From Citrobacter sp. Cu233 (GTDB taxonomy: Bacteria > Pseudomonadota > Gammaproteobacteria > Enterobacterales > Enterobacteriaceae): 64,000 bases of DNA. The notes under the pieces are model-generated. The model was not told the DNA's origin, searched no databases, and worked only from the letters and a program-made list of their open reading frames with translations. Of this stretch, positions 43,438 to 52,075 are shown piece after piece. The stretch lies in contig NZ_JAOWIF010000033.1 in NCBI RefSeq assembly GCF_030332225.1, forward strand, positions 558,001 to 622,000, in the 5' to 3' direction. Position numbers and translations under genes: made by a program. Position 1 is the first letter of the stretch, and every line of letters starts with the position of its first letter.

Positions 43438-45576
43438 ATGGCTATCGATCTGAAAAAATTCGTTCTGCGCTTTATTGATGAAGGGAGAGGTCATTTGCAG
43501 ACGATCAGCGAAGGCGCGTTTTTGCTCTCCGCTGATGAACATACTGACGCATGGATTGGGGAAATGTTTCGGGCCGCGCATACTCTGAAGGGGGGCGCGA
43601 GGATGCTGAAACTGCAAAGCATTGCTGATGTCACGCACCACCTTGAGGACGTTCTTAGCGAACTGCGGGATAAGAAACTGACGCCTGACAGGGCGCTTGG
43701 CAATCTGATCCATGAGTCCGTGGAGTATCTTTCCGGCCAACTAACCCAGCTTTTTGTCAGTGACGGAGATAATCAACTCCTCCCGGCAGATGCGAGTCTA
43801 TGTGAACGCCTTGCCAGTGCCAGCCGTGGGGAGGCTGTCACATTGGTTGTCGAGGCGGCAGGACCTGCGGAGAAACCGCTTCCTACGACTCCGGCGCCAG
43901 TGCCGACGATCGCTGTGGATTCAGGTATAAAACAGGCTGATTCAGTACGGGTAAAGCTGAATAAACTTGACGACCTGATCGACATTCTCGGCGAAGTGCT
44001 TGCAGGCCATGATCGCCTGGAACAGCAGATACAAAACCTGAGCCAGCTGGTGCCCCGGCTGTTAGGGCTTAGTGCAGAACAACTGCGCCAGCAGATCCAT
44101 GATTTCAGCGCTCAACTGAAAGAGAGCGTTCAGGTTCAGCATTTGCAGATGTATGAACTGTACGACGTGGCGGCGCGGATCCGTATGCTGCCGCTGTCTA
44201 CCCTATTCGAGCCGATTTCACTGCAGGTCAGCGAACTGGCCTCCACGCTGAACAAACAGGTCGTTTGCCGCTTTGTAGGGGGCGAAGTGGAAATCGACCG
44301 GCAGCTTATTGACCGGTTATCGGAGTCACTGACGCATTTGCTGCGTAACGCGGTCGATCACGGTATTGGTGACATTGATGAGCGGCTGGCGCTGGGGAAA
44401 TCGACGCGCGGCACCATCACTATCAGTACGCAGCAGGATGGAAGCGGAATATTACTGCGCGTCGAAGATGACGGGCGCGGCCTGAACTATGAGGCGATCA
44501 GCGCAAAAGCGGTCAGCAAAGGTTTGGTTCCTGCATCAATGGCCGGACAACTCTCTGAACAAGAGTGTAATGAGCTGATTTTCCATCCCGGTTTTTCCAC
44601 CAGCAAAATTGTCTCTGAGCTTTCCGGACGTGGCGTAGGCCTTGATGTGGTGCGCAAAACGGTGGTCACCGACCTGCAGGGGGATTTGCAGGTACATAGC
44701 CGGCAGGGCGTCGGGACGTGCTTCAGCCTGCGTCTGCCCGTTTCGCTGGCAATGATGCGTATTTTGCAATTTGAAGAACAGGGCCACCTGTTCGGACTGG
44801 CCGCTCAGTATGTGGTTGAGGTGGTGGAATGCACCCCCGAAGGGATTAACGACATTGCCGGGCGACCCGCCATCATTTTACATAACGAGTTTATTCCGGT
44901 GATTTGTGCCGGTGCTCTGTTAGGTATTCACGATCGTCAAGGCAATGCCCCTCCGGCAGGGCAACGATTAATCGTGGTGCAGAACCAGTACAGCAAAATG
45001 GCACTACGCGTCGATAAGTTGCTCGATGAACGCAAGATGATGATCAAGCCGTTGCCGAAGCATATGCAACAGCAATCGCTGGTGTCCGGGATGGTACAGA
45101 CCCCCGATAACCAACTGGTCAGTATTCTGCAGGTCCCGGCGCTGATGGCGATGGCGCAACAATCACGGCAAATCAACTCCCCTGTGCAGCCAGTCAGTGT
45201 CGCGCAAGATGCCTGGCACGTGCTGGTGGTCGACGACTCACTCAATACCCGCGAGATTGAAAAGAACGTGCTGGAAGCGCATGGCTATCAGGTCACGCTG
45301 GCAGAAGATGGGCTATCGGGTCTACAAAAAGCGAAATTGACCCAGTTTGATGCTGTGCTGACGGATGTCGAAATGCCGTTTATGGATGGTTTCACCTTCA
45401 CCAAATCGCTGCGTGGAGAGAAAAATTATCAGCACACGCCAATTATCATCGTGACCTCCCGCGCGAAGGAAGAAGACCGGCGACGTGGCATTCAGGTGGG
45501 GGCGGATGCCTATATTGCCAAAGGTGACTTCGAGCAGGACAGCCTGATTAAAACATTAAAAATGCTTTTGTGCTGA
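43438..45576 (+). CDS. CheA-type hybrid histidine kinase with receiver
   Basis: 712 residues: Hpt domain with phospho-His48 (AAHTLKGGA), a linker, dimerisation helices (about 165-250), an ATPase domain (HLLRNAVDHG as N-box, EDDGRG and GRGVGLDVVR), a CheW-like domain (about 440-575) and a C-terminal receiver with phospho-acceptor in TDVEMPFMDG. This is the WspE layout, with the fused receiver acting as phosphate sink or relay. GGCT-rich start context; it follows cheR by 11 bp. Expected to phosphorylate the CheY-like protein and the cyclase encoded next. Confidence 0.93.
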   Translation: MAIDLKKFVLRFIDEGRGHLQTISEGAFLLSADEHTDAWIGEMFRAAHTLKGGARMLKLQSIADVTHHLEDVLSELRDKKLTPDRALGNLIHESVEYLSGQLTQLFVSDGDNQLLPADASLCERLASASRGEAVTLVVEAAGPAEKPLPTTPAPVPTIAVDSGIKQADSVRVKLNKLDDLIDILGEVLAGHDRLEQQIQNLSQLVPRLLGLSAEQLRQQIHDFSAQLKESVQVQHLQMYELYDVAARIRMLPLSTLFEPISLQVSELASTLNKQVVCRFVGGEVEIDRQLIDRLSESLTHLLRNAVDHGIGDIDERLALGKSTRGTITISTQQDGSGILLRVEDDGRGLNYEAISAKAVSKGLVPASMAGQLSEQECNELIFHPGFSTSKIVSELSGRGVGLDVVRKTVVTDLQGDLQVHSRQGVGTCFSLRLPVSLAMMRILQFEEQGHLFGLAAQYVVEVVECTPEGINDIAGRPAIILHNEFIPVICAGALLGIHDRQGNAPPAGQRLIVVQNQYSKMALRVDKLLDERKMMIKPLPKHMQQQSLVSGMVQTPDNQLVSILQVPALMAMAQQSRQINSPVQPVSVAQDAWHVLVVDDSLNTREIEKNVLEAHGYQVTLAEDGLSGLQKAKLTQFDAVLTDVEMPFMDGFTFTKSLRGEKNYQHTPIIIVTSRAKEEDRRRGIQVGADAYIAKGDFEQDSLIKTLKMLLC

Positions 45577-45598
45577 TAGCGCAAAATCGGGAGAGAAG

Positions 45599-45961
45599 AT
45601 GCGAATTTTATTAGTTGATGATGATCGTTTTGCAGCTGAACTGGCATCCGTTTTTTTAGAAATGGATGGCTACGATGTGGTGATCGTGGAAAGTGCTATT
45701 TCCGCCTTAGCGTGCCTGGGCTCGGATAACAATATCGACCTGGTGATCAGCGATCTGCATATGCCGGAGATTAGCGGTTTAGATTTACTGGCGCTATTAC
45801 GCGCACAGGAGTGGTCTAAGCCCTTCATTTTGCTGAGCGCAAATGAGGTCACGGGCAGCGACGTTCCATACGACCGTTGGGTGAAAAAAGATGAGAATCT
45901 GGCGGAAAATCTGGGGGCTGCAGTGAATGCGCTACTGCAGCCATCTGCGGTTACTGAATAA
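45599..45961 (+). CDS. stand-alone CheY-like receiver
   Basis: 120-residue single receiver domain. The acidic triad DDD (residues 7-9), phospho-acceptor Asp52 (ISDLHMPEISG) and conserved Ser/Lys positions (LLSAN and WVKKD) are all present, so phosphorylation by the CheA hybrid is likely. There is no output domain. In a Wsp-type pathway it could compete with the cyclase for phosphate or relay it. GGGAG precedes the ATG, 22 bp after cheA; the cyclase gene follows by 13 bp. Confidence 0.9.
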   Translation: MRILLVDDDRFAAELASVFLEMDGYDVVIVESAISALACLGSDNNIDLVISDLHMPEISGLDLLALLRAQEWSKPFILLSANEVTGSDVPYDRWVKKDENLAENLGAAVNALLQPSAVTE

Positions 45962-45974
45962 GTCTACACGTACG

Positions 45975-47651
45975 ATGAAACAAGAAAATAAGCACTTAGC
46001 GATGGCTGCCGCGCAGGAAAAAATAGCGCGTCTGCGACAGGGATTTTTACGCCGCATCCCCGACATGTTGGCACAGTCGGAAAGGTTACTCGTTCAACTG
46101 GTTGCAGAGCCCAGCGAGTCTTGCCGTAAACAACTGCACATACTGCTGCACAGCATTCACGGGTCTGCCGGTTCTTTTGGTTGTACGCCTCTGGCGAACG
46201 CAGCCGCAGAAGGGGAGAATTTACTCGCGGAGCTGGAAGCGGATCAAAGTAAGATTCATTACGATGAAATGCGGCGCATTATCCGGTGGCTGTATACCCT
46301 GACCCAGGAGCAGTTGACTCTTGAACACCGTATCAGCGATACGGACTTCAAACTACCGATCTCTTCCCCGCGCGCAGAAGAGGGATACGCTCGTCGGACC
46401 GATAAGCCAATCTACCTGTGCGATGATGACATTGACCAGGTTGAGTTGCTCGCCACGCAACTACGTTGTTTCGGTTTTACCTGCCATGTGTTTGCTAACA
46501 CGCAGGATTTTACCCAGGCGGTGCTTTCTCAGCCGCCTTCGGTGGTGATTATGGATGTTAGCTTTCCGGATAACGCCTACGGTGGCCCGTTGACAATGTC
46601 AGACCTCAGGCAGAAAGTCGGCACCGCTTTCCCGGTACTGTTTCTCTCCTGCCACAGCGATTTTAAAGCGCGGATCAACGCCATTAAATCCGGGTGTGAT
46701 GGCTACTACGTCAAACCGGCCTCGATTACCGATCTGGTACAGGAACTGCATCGCTTAACCCAGCCGTCGCTGAAAAAGCCCTATCAGGTGCTGCTGATCG
46801 ATGACGAGCCGGCGGTGGCGCAATACAACGCGGAAATGTTGCGTATCGCCGGAATGGAAGTGCATGTACTGGAAAAACCACAGTATTTACTGCATGTGCT
46901 GAATGCCCATCCCATCGATCTGGTGCTGATGGATTACCACATGCCGGAGTTTAGCGGGGCGGAGCTGACTAAGCTTATCCGCCAAATCCCGCAGCATATT
47001 GGCCTGCCTATCGCCTATCTCTCCAGCGAGACGAACAAGAGTGAGCAGCTTGGTGCGATGAGCATCGGCGCTGAGGATTTTATTCTTAAGCAGGCGAATC
47101 CAGAAGAGCTTATCCGTGCCGTGTCGATCCGGGCGGAAAGAATGCGAGCTCTGCGCGCCCGCATGTCGCAGGACAGCCTGAGTGGGCTATACAACCACTC
47201 GACAACCACACATTTTCTCAAAAGTGCGATTGCCGAGTCGAACTACAGCGGTCACCCGTTTTGTCTGGTGATGGTCGATCTGGATCGTTTTAAAAGCATC
47301 AACGATACCTACGGCCATGCAGTTGGCGATCAGGTCATTGTCGGCATTTCACAGCTGTTTTCCCATCGCTTACGCAGTACCGACATCGTTGGCCGCTACG
47401 GCGGGGAGGAGTTTGTCATCATTATGCCTAACACCATGAGTGAGAAGGCTGCACGGGTGGTTGAGCGCTTGCGCAAGGATTACGAGCAGGTCGCATTCTC
47501 CGTGAATGATGCCAGTTTTCACAGTACCTTCAGCGCGGGTATCGCGCAGTGGCAGTTTGGCGACAGGCTTGAAACGCTACGTGAACGTGCCGATCAGGCG
47601 TTATATGCCGCGAAGCAGAATGGCCGTAATACCTTTCGCATCGCCGGGTAA
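45975..47651 (+). CDS. WspR-like diguanylate cyclase (Hpt-REC-REC-GGDEF)
   Basis: 558 residues, four domains: Hpt (about 15-115, phospho-His59 in LHSIHGSAGSFG), receiver 1 (about 145-260, phospho-acceptor in VIMDVSFPD), receiver 2 (about 270-385, LVLMDYHMPEFSG) and GGDEF (about 395-558) with active-site GGEEF preceded by RSTD, the RxxD inhibitory site. It should make c-di-GMP when phosphorylated. Compared with WspR (REC-GGDEF) it has an extra receiver and its own Hpt, so phosphate may pass through several sites. The ATG at 45975 is preferred; a longer frame overlaps the receiver gene and has no support. Confidence 0.92.
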   Translation: MKQENKHLAMAAAQEKIARLRQGFLRRIPDMLAQSERLLVQLVAEPSESCRKQLHILLHSIHGSAGSFGCTPLANAAAEGENLLAELEADQSKIHYDEMRRIIRWLYTLTQEQLTLEHRISDTDFKLPISSPRAEEGYARRTDKPIYLCDDDIDQVELLATQLRCFGFTCHVFANTQDFTQAVLSQPPSVVIMDVSFPDNAYGGPLTMSDLRQKVGTAFPVLFLSCHSDFKARINAIKSGCDGYYVKPASITDLVQELHRLTQPSLKKPYQVLLIDDEPAVAQYNAEMLRIAGMEVHVLEKPQYLLHVLNAHPIDLVLMDYHMPEFSGAELTKLIRQIPQHIGLPIAYLSSETNKSEQLGAMSIGAEDFILKQANPEELIRAVSIRAERMRALRARMSQDSLSGLYNHSTTTHFLKSAIAESNYSGHPFCLVMVDLDRFKSINDTYGHAVGDQVIVGISQLFSHRLRSTDIVGRYGGEEFVIIMPNTMSEKAARVVERLRKDYEQVAFSVNDASFHSTFSAGIAQWQFGDRLETLRERADQALYAAKQNGRNTFRIAG

Positions 47652-47662
47652 AAGGAGAAGAG

Positions 47663-48187
47663 ATGAGCCAACAGCTGGAACAAATACTCGCGCTGAATCA
47701 TGGTGAAAAACCGGAGTGTGAAAGCGTTGATGAGCCGCAGCGTACGCTGGTGCTATTTCAACTGGCGGGTAATAACTTTGTATTCTACGGGGCACAGATA
47801 AAAGAGATCCTTGCGGAACGGCCTATTTCCTGGGTTCCCTGCTGTGCACCGATGCTCGAAGGTGTCATCAACTATCGTGGGCGAGTGGAGTCGGTGATGA
47901 GACTGGACTGCCTGATCGACAAACCTGCGGCTAACGCGGCAGGTAAACGCACGATTCTGATTGGCTGCTCAGAGAAAATGCAAAGCGGTATTCTGATCGA
48001 CAAGCTTATTGATGTGCTGGAGGTTGTCGAAAGCCAGATTCACTTGCCGGGGGATTCACTGCCTCCGGCGCTACAAACCATTGCGGTTGGGGTCGTGAAC
48101 GTGGCGGAAACCTGGTTTACGCTGCTCGATCTGAATCTGGTTTTTGATCGCTATCAGGAGACCAGCGGGTATGACACCTCCCATTAA
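47663..48187 (+). CDS. CheW-like coupling protein
   Basis: 174 residues, CheW fold: FQLAGNNFVFYGAQIKEIL in the first beta-barrel lobe, EGVINYRGRVESVM in the middle and LLDLNLVF at the end. It couples the MCP to the CheA hybrid (WspB/D role). AAGGAGAAGAG gives an excellent ribosome site. Overlaps the next gene by 17 bp. Confidence 0.92.
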   Translation: MSQQLEQILALNHGEKPECESVDEPQRTLVLFQLAGNNFVFYGAQIKEILAERPISWVPCCAPMLEGVINYRGRVESVMRLDCLIDKPAANAAGKRTILIGCSEKMQSGILIDKLIDVLEVVESQIHLPGDSLPPALQTIAVGVVNVAETWFTLLDLNLVFDRYQETSGYDTSH

Positions 48188-48530
48188 TCTGGCTGCAGTA
48201 CGCATTCGCCTGGGAACGCAGGATTTTTATATTCCGGCCAGTCAGGTCGGGCGCTGTTTGCTGGTGACGCAGGCTGCGGCGGGGATCCCGCGTTTTAGCC
48301 GATGGCTTGGTATTGCTGATGAACCGCAGCAGGGATGTCATTTGCATCTGTTTGTTCCAGCCAGCGGCGTAGAAACCGGCTGGTACTTATGGGGGCAACT
48401 GGAAAATGTCATGTTATCCAGCGACACCATTTTTGCCATACCGCCGCTGTTGGCTCATGGCTGCCGTCTGCCGGCGCTACGTGCGCTGGTGGGGAGTGAG
48501 GCATTTAGCCCGCTTTTAAGCTGGTGTTAA
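48171..48530 (+). CDS. short second CheW-like protein
   Basis: 119 residues, apparently a divergent CheW with only part of the fold: RIRLGTQDFYIPASQVGRCL in the first lobe, then a central region without the GxxxxRG motif and a shortened end. The ATG at 48171 has AGGAG at wide spacing. Overlaps the cheW before it by 17 bp, so translation is coupled. It may act as the second coupling protein, WspD-like, though it is much smaller than full CheW. Last gene of the operon. Confidence 0.7.
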   Translation: MTPPINLAAVRIRLGTQDFYIPASQVGRCLLVTQAAAGIPRFSRWLGIADEPQQGCHLHLFVPASGVETGWYLWGQLENVMLSSDTIFAIPPLLAHGCRLPALRALVGSEAFSPLLSWC

Positions 48531-48534
48531 TACG

Positions 48535-48577
48535 CATGCAGAGTGGGGCGGCATTTTACAGCTGCATGATTTATTAT
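48535..48577 (+). terminator. possible terminator of the chemosensory operon
   Basis: Arms CATGCAG and CTGCATG followed by an ATTTATTAT run, soon after the last CheW-like stop. The loop is 20 bases, so the stem is modest. Confidence 0.4.
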
Positions 48578-48828
48578 ATCTGTAAATCTTGTTTTTTATT
48601 ATTTTTAATCCTGCTCACCATCTTGTTGTGTTATTTACGCTTCATTACATAAGTAGTGATTTATTTAAAAGTTAACATGCTGACTTTATTTCACTGGCAA
48701 ACTCTGATGCATCACATTTTTAAATTATTCTGAGTAAAGGACGCTGTCAGGATGATTTAAATCACTTTATTTATTCTTTGTTTATTCAAAATGGCCTGGC
48801 GATTCACCACATTAACAAGGAAATGGAT

Positions 48829-49542
48829 ATGAGTTTACCTTCCCAGGATAATAAGGTAGGGCCGGGCGCTTATTTTGCTCTGGCATTCGCCGCAGTATTT
48901 TTCTCTGGATTACTTGGCGGAAAAGAATGGTACGGCGTATTTGATTTCACCACCCTGAATGGTGCATTTGGCAAAGTGGTCAGTAAAGCGAGCCTGGAAG
49001 GCGAAACGCTGACCACGGCGAGCAGCGCGTTTCGTGGCACAGGCGGTCACGGTGCGATGGACGGTTTCCTTTTCGCGTTGGGACTGATTCCTGCCGTTAT
49101 GTTTGCTCTGGGCATGATCAATGTGCTGGAGCATTACGGCGCTCTGCGTGCGGCGCGTCGTCTGTTAACCCCTTTGCTGCGTCCGCTGATGGGGATCCCC
49201 GGGAATACCGGATTGGCGCTGATTGGCAGCTTGCAGAGTACAGACGTTGGCGCGTCGTTAACGCGTAACCTCGCTGATGAAGGCGAAATCACGCAGAATG
49301 AGAAAGACATTTTTGCCATGTTCCAGTTTTCCGCTGGGGCCATGATCACCAACTTCTTCTCCTCTGGTGCAATCCTGTTCACGCTGATGGCCGTAGACGG
49401 CACCCCGGCCGTGCCTGCGTCTATTGGCGCATGTGTTGCTGTGATGTTCATTATGAAAATTGTTGGCGCCAACATGATGCGCCTGGTCCTGACGTTCACC
49501 AGTAAAAAAGCCGAATCAACCGTTGCGGGAGAAGCATCATGA
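48829..49542 (+). CDS. YjiH-like nucleoside-recognition-domain membrane protein
   Basis: 237 residues, about five to six membrane segments with a gate-type (nucleoside recognition) domain: FALGLIPAVMFALGMI, then IGSLQSTDVGASLTRN and FSAGAMITNFFSSGAILF. Related to E. coli YjiH, whose substrate is unknown. AAGGA seven bases before ATG 48829 fixes the start; ATG 48823 is too close to it. It overlaps the next gene as ATGA. Two such proteins encoded together with a peptidase suggest a peptide or amino-acid transport unit. Confidence 0.82.
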   Translation: MSLPSQDNKVGPGAYFALAFAAVFFSGLLGGKEWYGVFDFTTLNGAFGKVVSKASLEGETLTTASSAFRGTGGHGAMDGFLFALGLIPAVMFALGMINVLEHYGALRAARRLLTPLLRPLMGIPGNTGLALIGSLQSTDVGASLTRNLADEGEITQNEKDIFAMFQFSAGAMITNFFSSGAILFTLMAVDGTPAVPASIGACVAVMFIMKIVGANMMRLVLTFTSKKAESTVAGEAS

Positions 49543-50003
49543 GTGCACCAACGTCTAATCCTGTTATTACCGATGTGTTTGTCGAAGGTGCCCGCAAAGG
49601 TTGGAATATTGCGACAACCAGCACGCTGCCGAACGTTGTAATGGCCTTTGTCATCATCAAAGCGCTGGAGATCACCGGTGCGCTGAAAGGGCTTGGCATG
49701 GTATTCGCGCCGCTGATGGGACTCTTTGGTCTGCCCGGCGAAGCTGCTGCGGTGTTGATTGGCGGATGGATGTCGATGGGCGGAGGAATCGGTGTCGCTA
49801 TTGGTCTGTTTGATAAAGGTATTCTGACAGGTGAACACTTGGCGATTCTGGCCCCGGCGATTTATCTGATGGGCTCACAGGTACAGTATCTGGGCCGTAT
49901 TCTCGGGGTGATTGGCACCCATGCTAAACGTATTCCCCTGATGATTATTATCTCCGTTCTGAACGCTTTTTTAGCGATGCTGCTGATGCGCATTATTCTC
50001 TGA
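49539..50003 (+). CDS. YjiG-like membrane protein
   Basis: 154 residues, partner of YjiH: segments TTSTLPNVVMAFVIIKAL, LPGEAAAVLIGGWMSMGGGIG and PAIYLMGSQVQYLGR, which match YjiG as I recall it. About four membrane helices. In E. coli yjiHG precede iadA (isoaspartyl dipeptidase); here an M20 peptidase follows by 12 bp, supporting a link to dipeptide or acyl-amino-acid use. The ATG overlaps the yjiH-like stop. Confidence 0.82.
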   Translation: MSAPTSNPVITDVFVEGARKGWNIATTSTLPNVVMAFVIIKALEITGALKGLGMVFAPLMGLFGLPGEAAAVLIGGWMSMGGGIGVAIGLFDKGILTGEHLAILAPAIYLMGSQVQYLGRILGVIGTHAKRIPLMIIISVLNAFLAMLLMRIIL

Positions 50004-50015
50004 TAAGGAAATACC

Positions 50016-51128
50016 ATGGATGTGGAAAAGTACATTGATGAACTGCAAACGCTGGTCAACATCGACTGCGGAACGCAAACGGTCGCAGGTGTTGCCCATG
50101 TTGCTGCGGTGATGCGCGAGCTCTGGCAGCAGGAAGGCTGGCAAACGGATATGGTTGATTTAGGCAGTGCGGTTGGGCCGGCGTTACTGGCGACCAATAA
50201 ACCTCATGCTACAGAATATGATGTGCTGCTGGTCGGCCATCTGGATACCGTTTTCCCGGTGGGTACCGTGGCTGAACGCCCGATGAGTCGTGATGAAAAT
50301 CGCCTGTACGGACCAGGCGTCTCCGATATGAAAAGTGGTTTGCTGAACATCGTCTGGGCCATGCGAACCTTGCCCGCGGAGCATCAGGCTCGCTTATCTA
50401 TCGCCGTTGCCATGAACCCGGATGAAGAGACTGGTAGCGTTCACTCCGGCGAATGGATTGGTGGACTGGCGAAACGTGCGCGTTGTGTTCTGGTTTGTGA
50501 GGCAGCCCGGGCAGACGGTTCGCTGGTGAAAGCGCGCAAAGGCGTGGGCGGCTATCAACTGACCTTTGAGGGGATAGCGGCGCATGCCGGTAATGAACCG
50601 GAAAAAGGGCGCTCTGCCATAACCGCCTTTGCTCATAGCGTACTGGCGATTAACGCGTTGGCTGACATAACGCGTGGCACTACGCTGAACGTGGGAGTGG
50701 TGCAGGGCGGAAGTGCGGCGAACGTAGTCGCGGCGAAGCTGCATGCGGAACTGGATGTGCGTTTCTGGGAAAACGAAGAATATGAGCGTGTGCATCAGGC
50801 GCTTCAGTCTCTTTGTCAGCAAGGTTTCCTTGATGGGGTGACGACTACGCTCACCCGCGTAAGTCATAAACCTGCGATGGCGGCGAGCGAAGACACACAC
50901 CAACTGATGACTCTGGTTGAACGCGCCGGGCAGGAAGAGGGCGTTGTGGTAACCTGGCAGGCTGTGGGTGGTGGCAGCGATGCGAACCTCACCGCGGCGT
51001 TAGGCATTCCGACACTGGACGGGTTGGGCCCCATCGGTGCAGGTTTTCATAGTGCAGATGAGTGGCTGGATATTGCCTCTATCGAATCGCGAATTCGTTT
51101 ATTAAAACGTATCATCACGATGTTGTAA
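50016..51128 (+). CDS. M20-family metallopeptidase
   Basis: 370-residue zinc peptidase of the glutamate carboxypeptidase/ArgE type. Zinc and catalytic motifs: LVGHLDTVFP (about residue 78), GPGVSDMKSG (about 105), PDEETGS (about 137), the dimerisation/lid domain from about 180, and the final GAGFHSADEW. It would hydrolyse amide bonds of peptides or N-acyl amino acids in the cytosol; the substrate is unknown. AAGGAAATACC precedes the ATG. Same operon as the YjiH/YjiG-like pair, which may import its substrate. Confidence 0.87.
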   Translation: MDVEKYIDELQTLVNIDCGTQTVAGVAHVAAVMRELWQQEGWQTDMVDLGSAVGPALLATNKPHATEYDVLLVGHLDTVFPVGTVAERPMSRDENRLYGPGVSDMKSGLLNIVWAMRTLPAEHQARLSIAVAMNPDEETGSVHSGEWIGGLAKRARCVLVCEAARADGSLVKARKGVGGYQLTFEGIAAHAGNEPEKGRSAITAFAHSVLAINALADITRGTTLNVGVVQGGSAANVVAAKLHAELDVRFWENEEYERVHQALQSLCQQGFLDGVTTTLTRVSHKPAMAASEDTHQLMTLVERAGQEEGVVVTWQAVGGGSDANLTAALGIPTLDGLGPIGAGFHSADEWLDIASIESRIRLLKRIITML

Positions 51129-51136
51129 TCTACGAC

Positions 51137-51166
51137 TAATATAGCCTCCTGCAGGAGGCTATATTA
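51137..51166. terminator. perfect 30-bp palindrome between convergent genes
   Basis: A palindrome with 15-base arms TAATATAGCCTCCTG and its exact complement, no spacer, 8 bp after the M20 peptidase stop and 57 bp before the sitD stop. It would form a hairpin in transcripts from either side, consistent with a bidirectional terminator. Confidence 0.7.
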
Positions 51167-51223
51167 ATGTCATGGTTATTTATCAACGTCTGAAATATTA
51201 GCTAACATACTATTAAGTGTTAT

Positions 51224-52075
51224 TTATACATCATGCGACTGAAGCCGACTTTCTGAATGACGATCGCGCAGCGTTGAATAAATAAAGGTGATGACAAACA
51301 GCAGGGAAAATAAAACGACTATCGTCGGCGCGGGGGCACTGTCGATGAAAAATGACAGGTATACACCCAGAAATGACGTTGCAACCGATATGGCGATAGC
51401 CAGTAATAATGCCTGGGCGAACCTGCGTGTCATTAAAATCGCAATCGCACCGGGGGCAATCAACAAGGAGATCGACAAAATAATACCTACCGACTTTAGC
51501 GTCGCGACGATAGTCAGGGCGATCATACACAGCAGACCATAATGCAGCAGTGTGGTGTTAAGACCGCTGGCCTTTGCCTGGTGCGGATCGAACGCATGCA
51601 GTAGCAGATCTTTCCATTTGAGCCCAATGATAAGCGCTATCCCCAAAGCGATAACTGCAGTCTGCACAATATCGCCCAGCGAAACGCCCAGCATGTCACC
51701 GAACAAAATATGGTCCAGATGAATTTCAGACTGGATTGACACATACAGCACCAGTCCGGCGCCAAACATACCGGAAAAGACGATCCCCATCAGGGTATCG
51801 CGCTTGATACGGCTGTTATCGTCAAGATACCCGGTGGCTACTGCGCAGAACAATCCGGCGACAAAAGCGCCAATCGCCAGCGGAATACCCGCAATCCAGG
51901 CCAGTACAATCCCCGGAAAGACCGCATGACTCATGGCATCCCCCATCAGCGCCCAACCTTTCAACACCAAAAATACCGACAGCAGCGCGCAGGGTACGGC
52001 GACGATAACGGAGATGGTCAGTGCGTTGACCATAAAGCTGAACTGAAAGGGTTCCAGTAATGTGGTTAAGAACAT
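51224..52075 (-). CDS. sitD: SitD manganese/iron ABC permease
   Basis: 283 residues, about eight to nine membrane segments, ABC-3 (zinc/manganese) permease family: VLKGWALMGDAMSHAVFPG near the N-terminus (the DAxSHxxxPG signature) and IAPGAIAILMTRRFAQ later. Inner-membrane channel of the SitABCD Mn(II)/Fe(II) importer. Overlaps sitC by 10 bp; last gene of the operon. The gene order and family match Salmonella sitABCD. Confidence 0.95.
   Translation of the reverse strand: MFLTTLLEPFQFSFMVNALTISVIVAVPCALLSVFLVLKGWALMGDAMSHAVFPGIVLAWIAGIPLAIGAFVAGLFCAVATGYLDDNSRIKRDTLMGIVFSGMFGAGLVLYVSIQSEIHLDHILFGDMLGVSLGDIVQTAVIALGIALIIGLKWKDLLLHAFDPHQAKASGLNTTLLHYGLLCMIALTIVATLKSVGIILSISLLIAPGAIAILMTRRFAQALLLAIAISVATSFLGVYLSFFIDSAPAPTIVVLFSLLFVITFIYSTLRDRHSESRLQSHDV

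Noticed and set aside
48640-48780. CRP-like site before the YjiH-like gene
   Set aside because: Only one half-site (TCACA) fits; the other half does not match TGTGA at the right distance.
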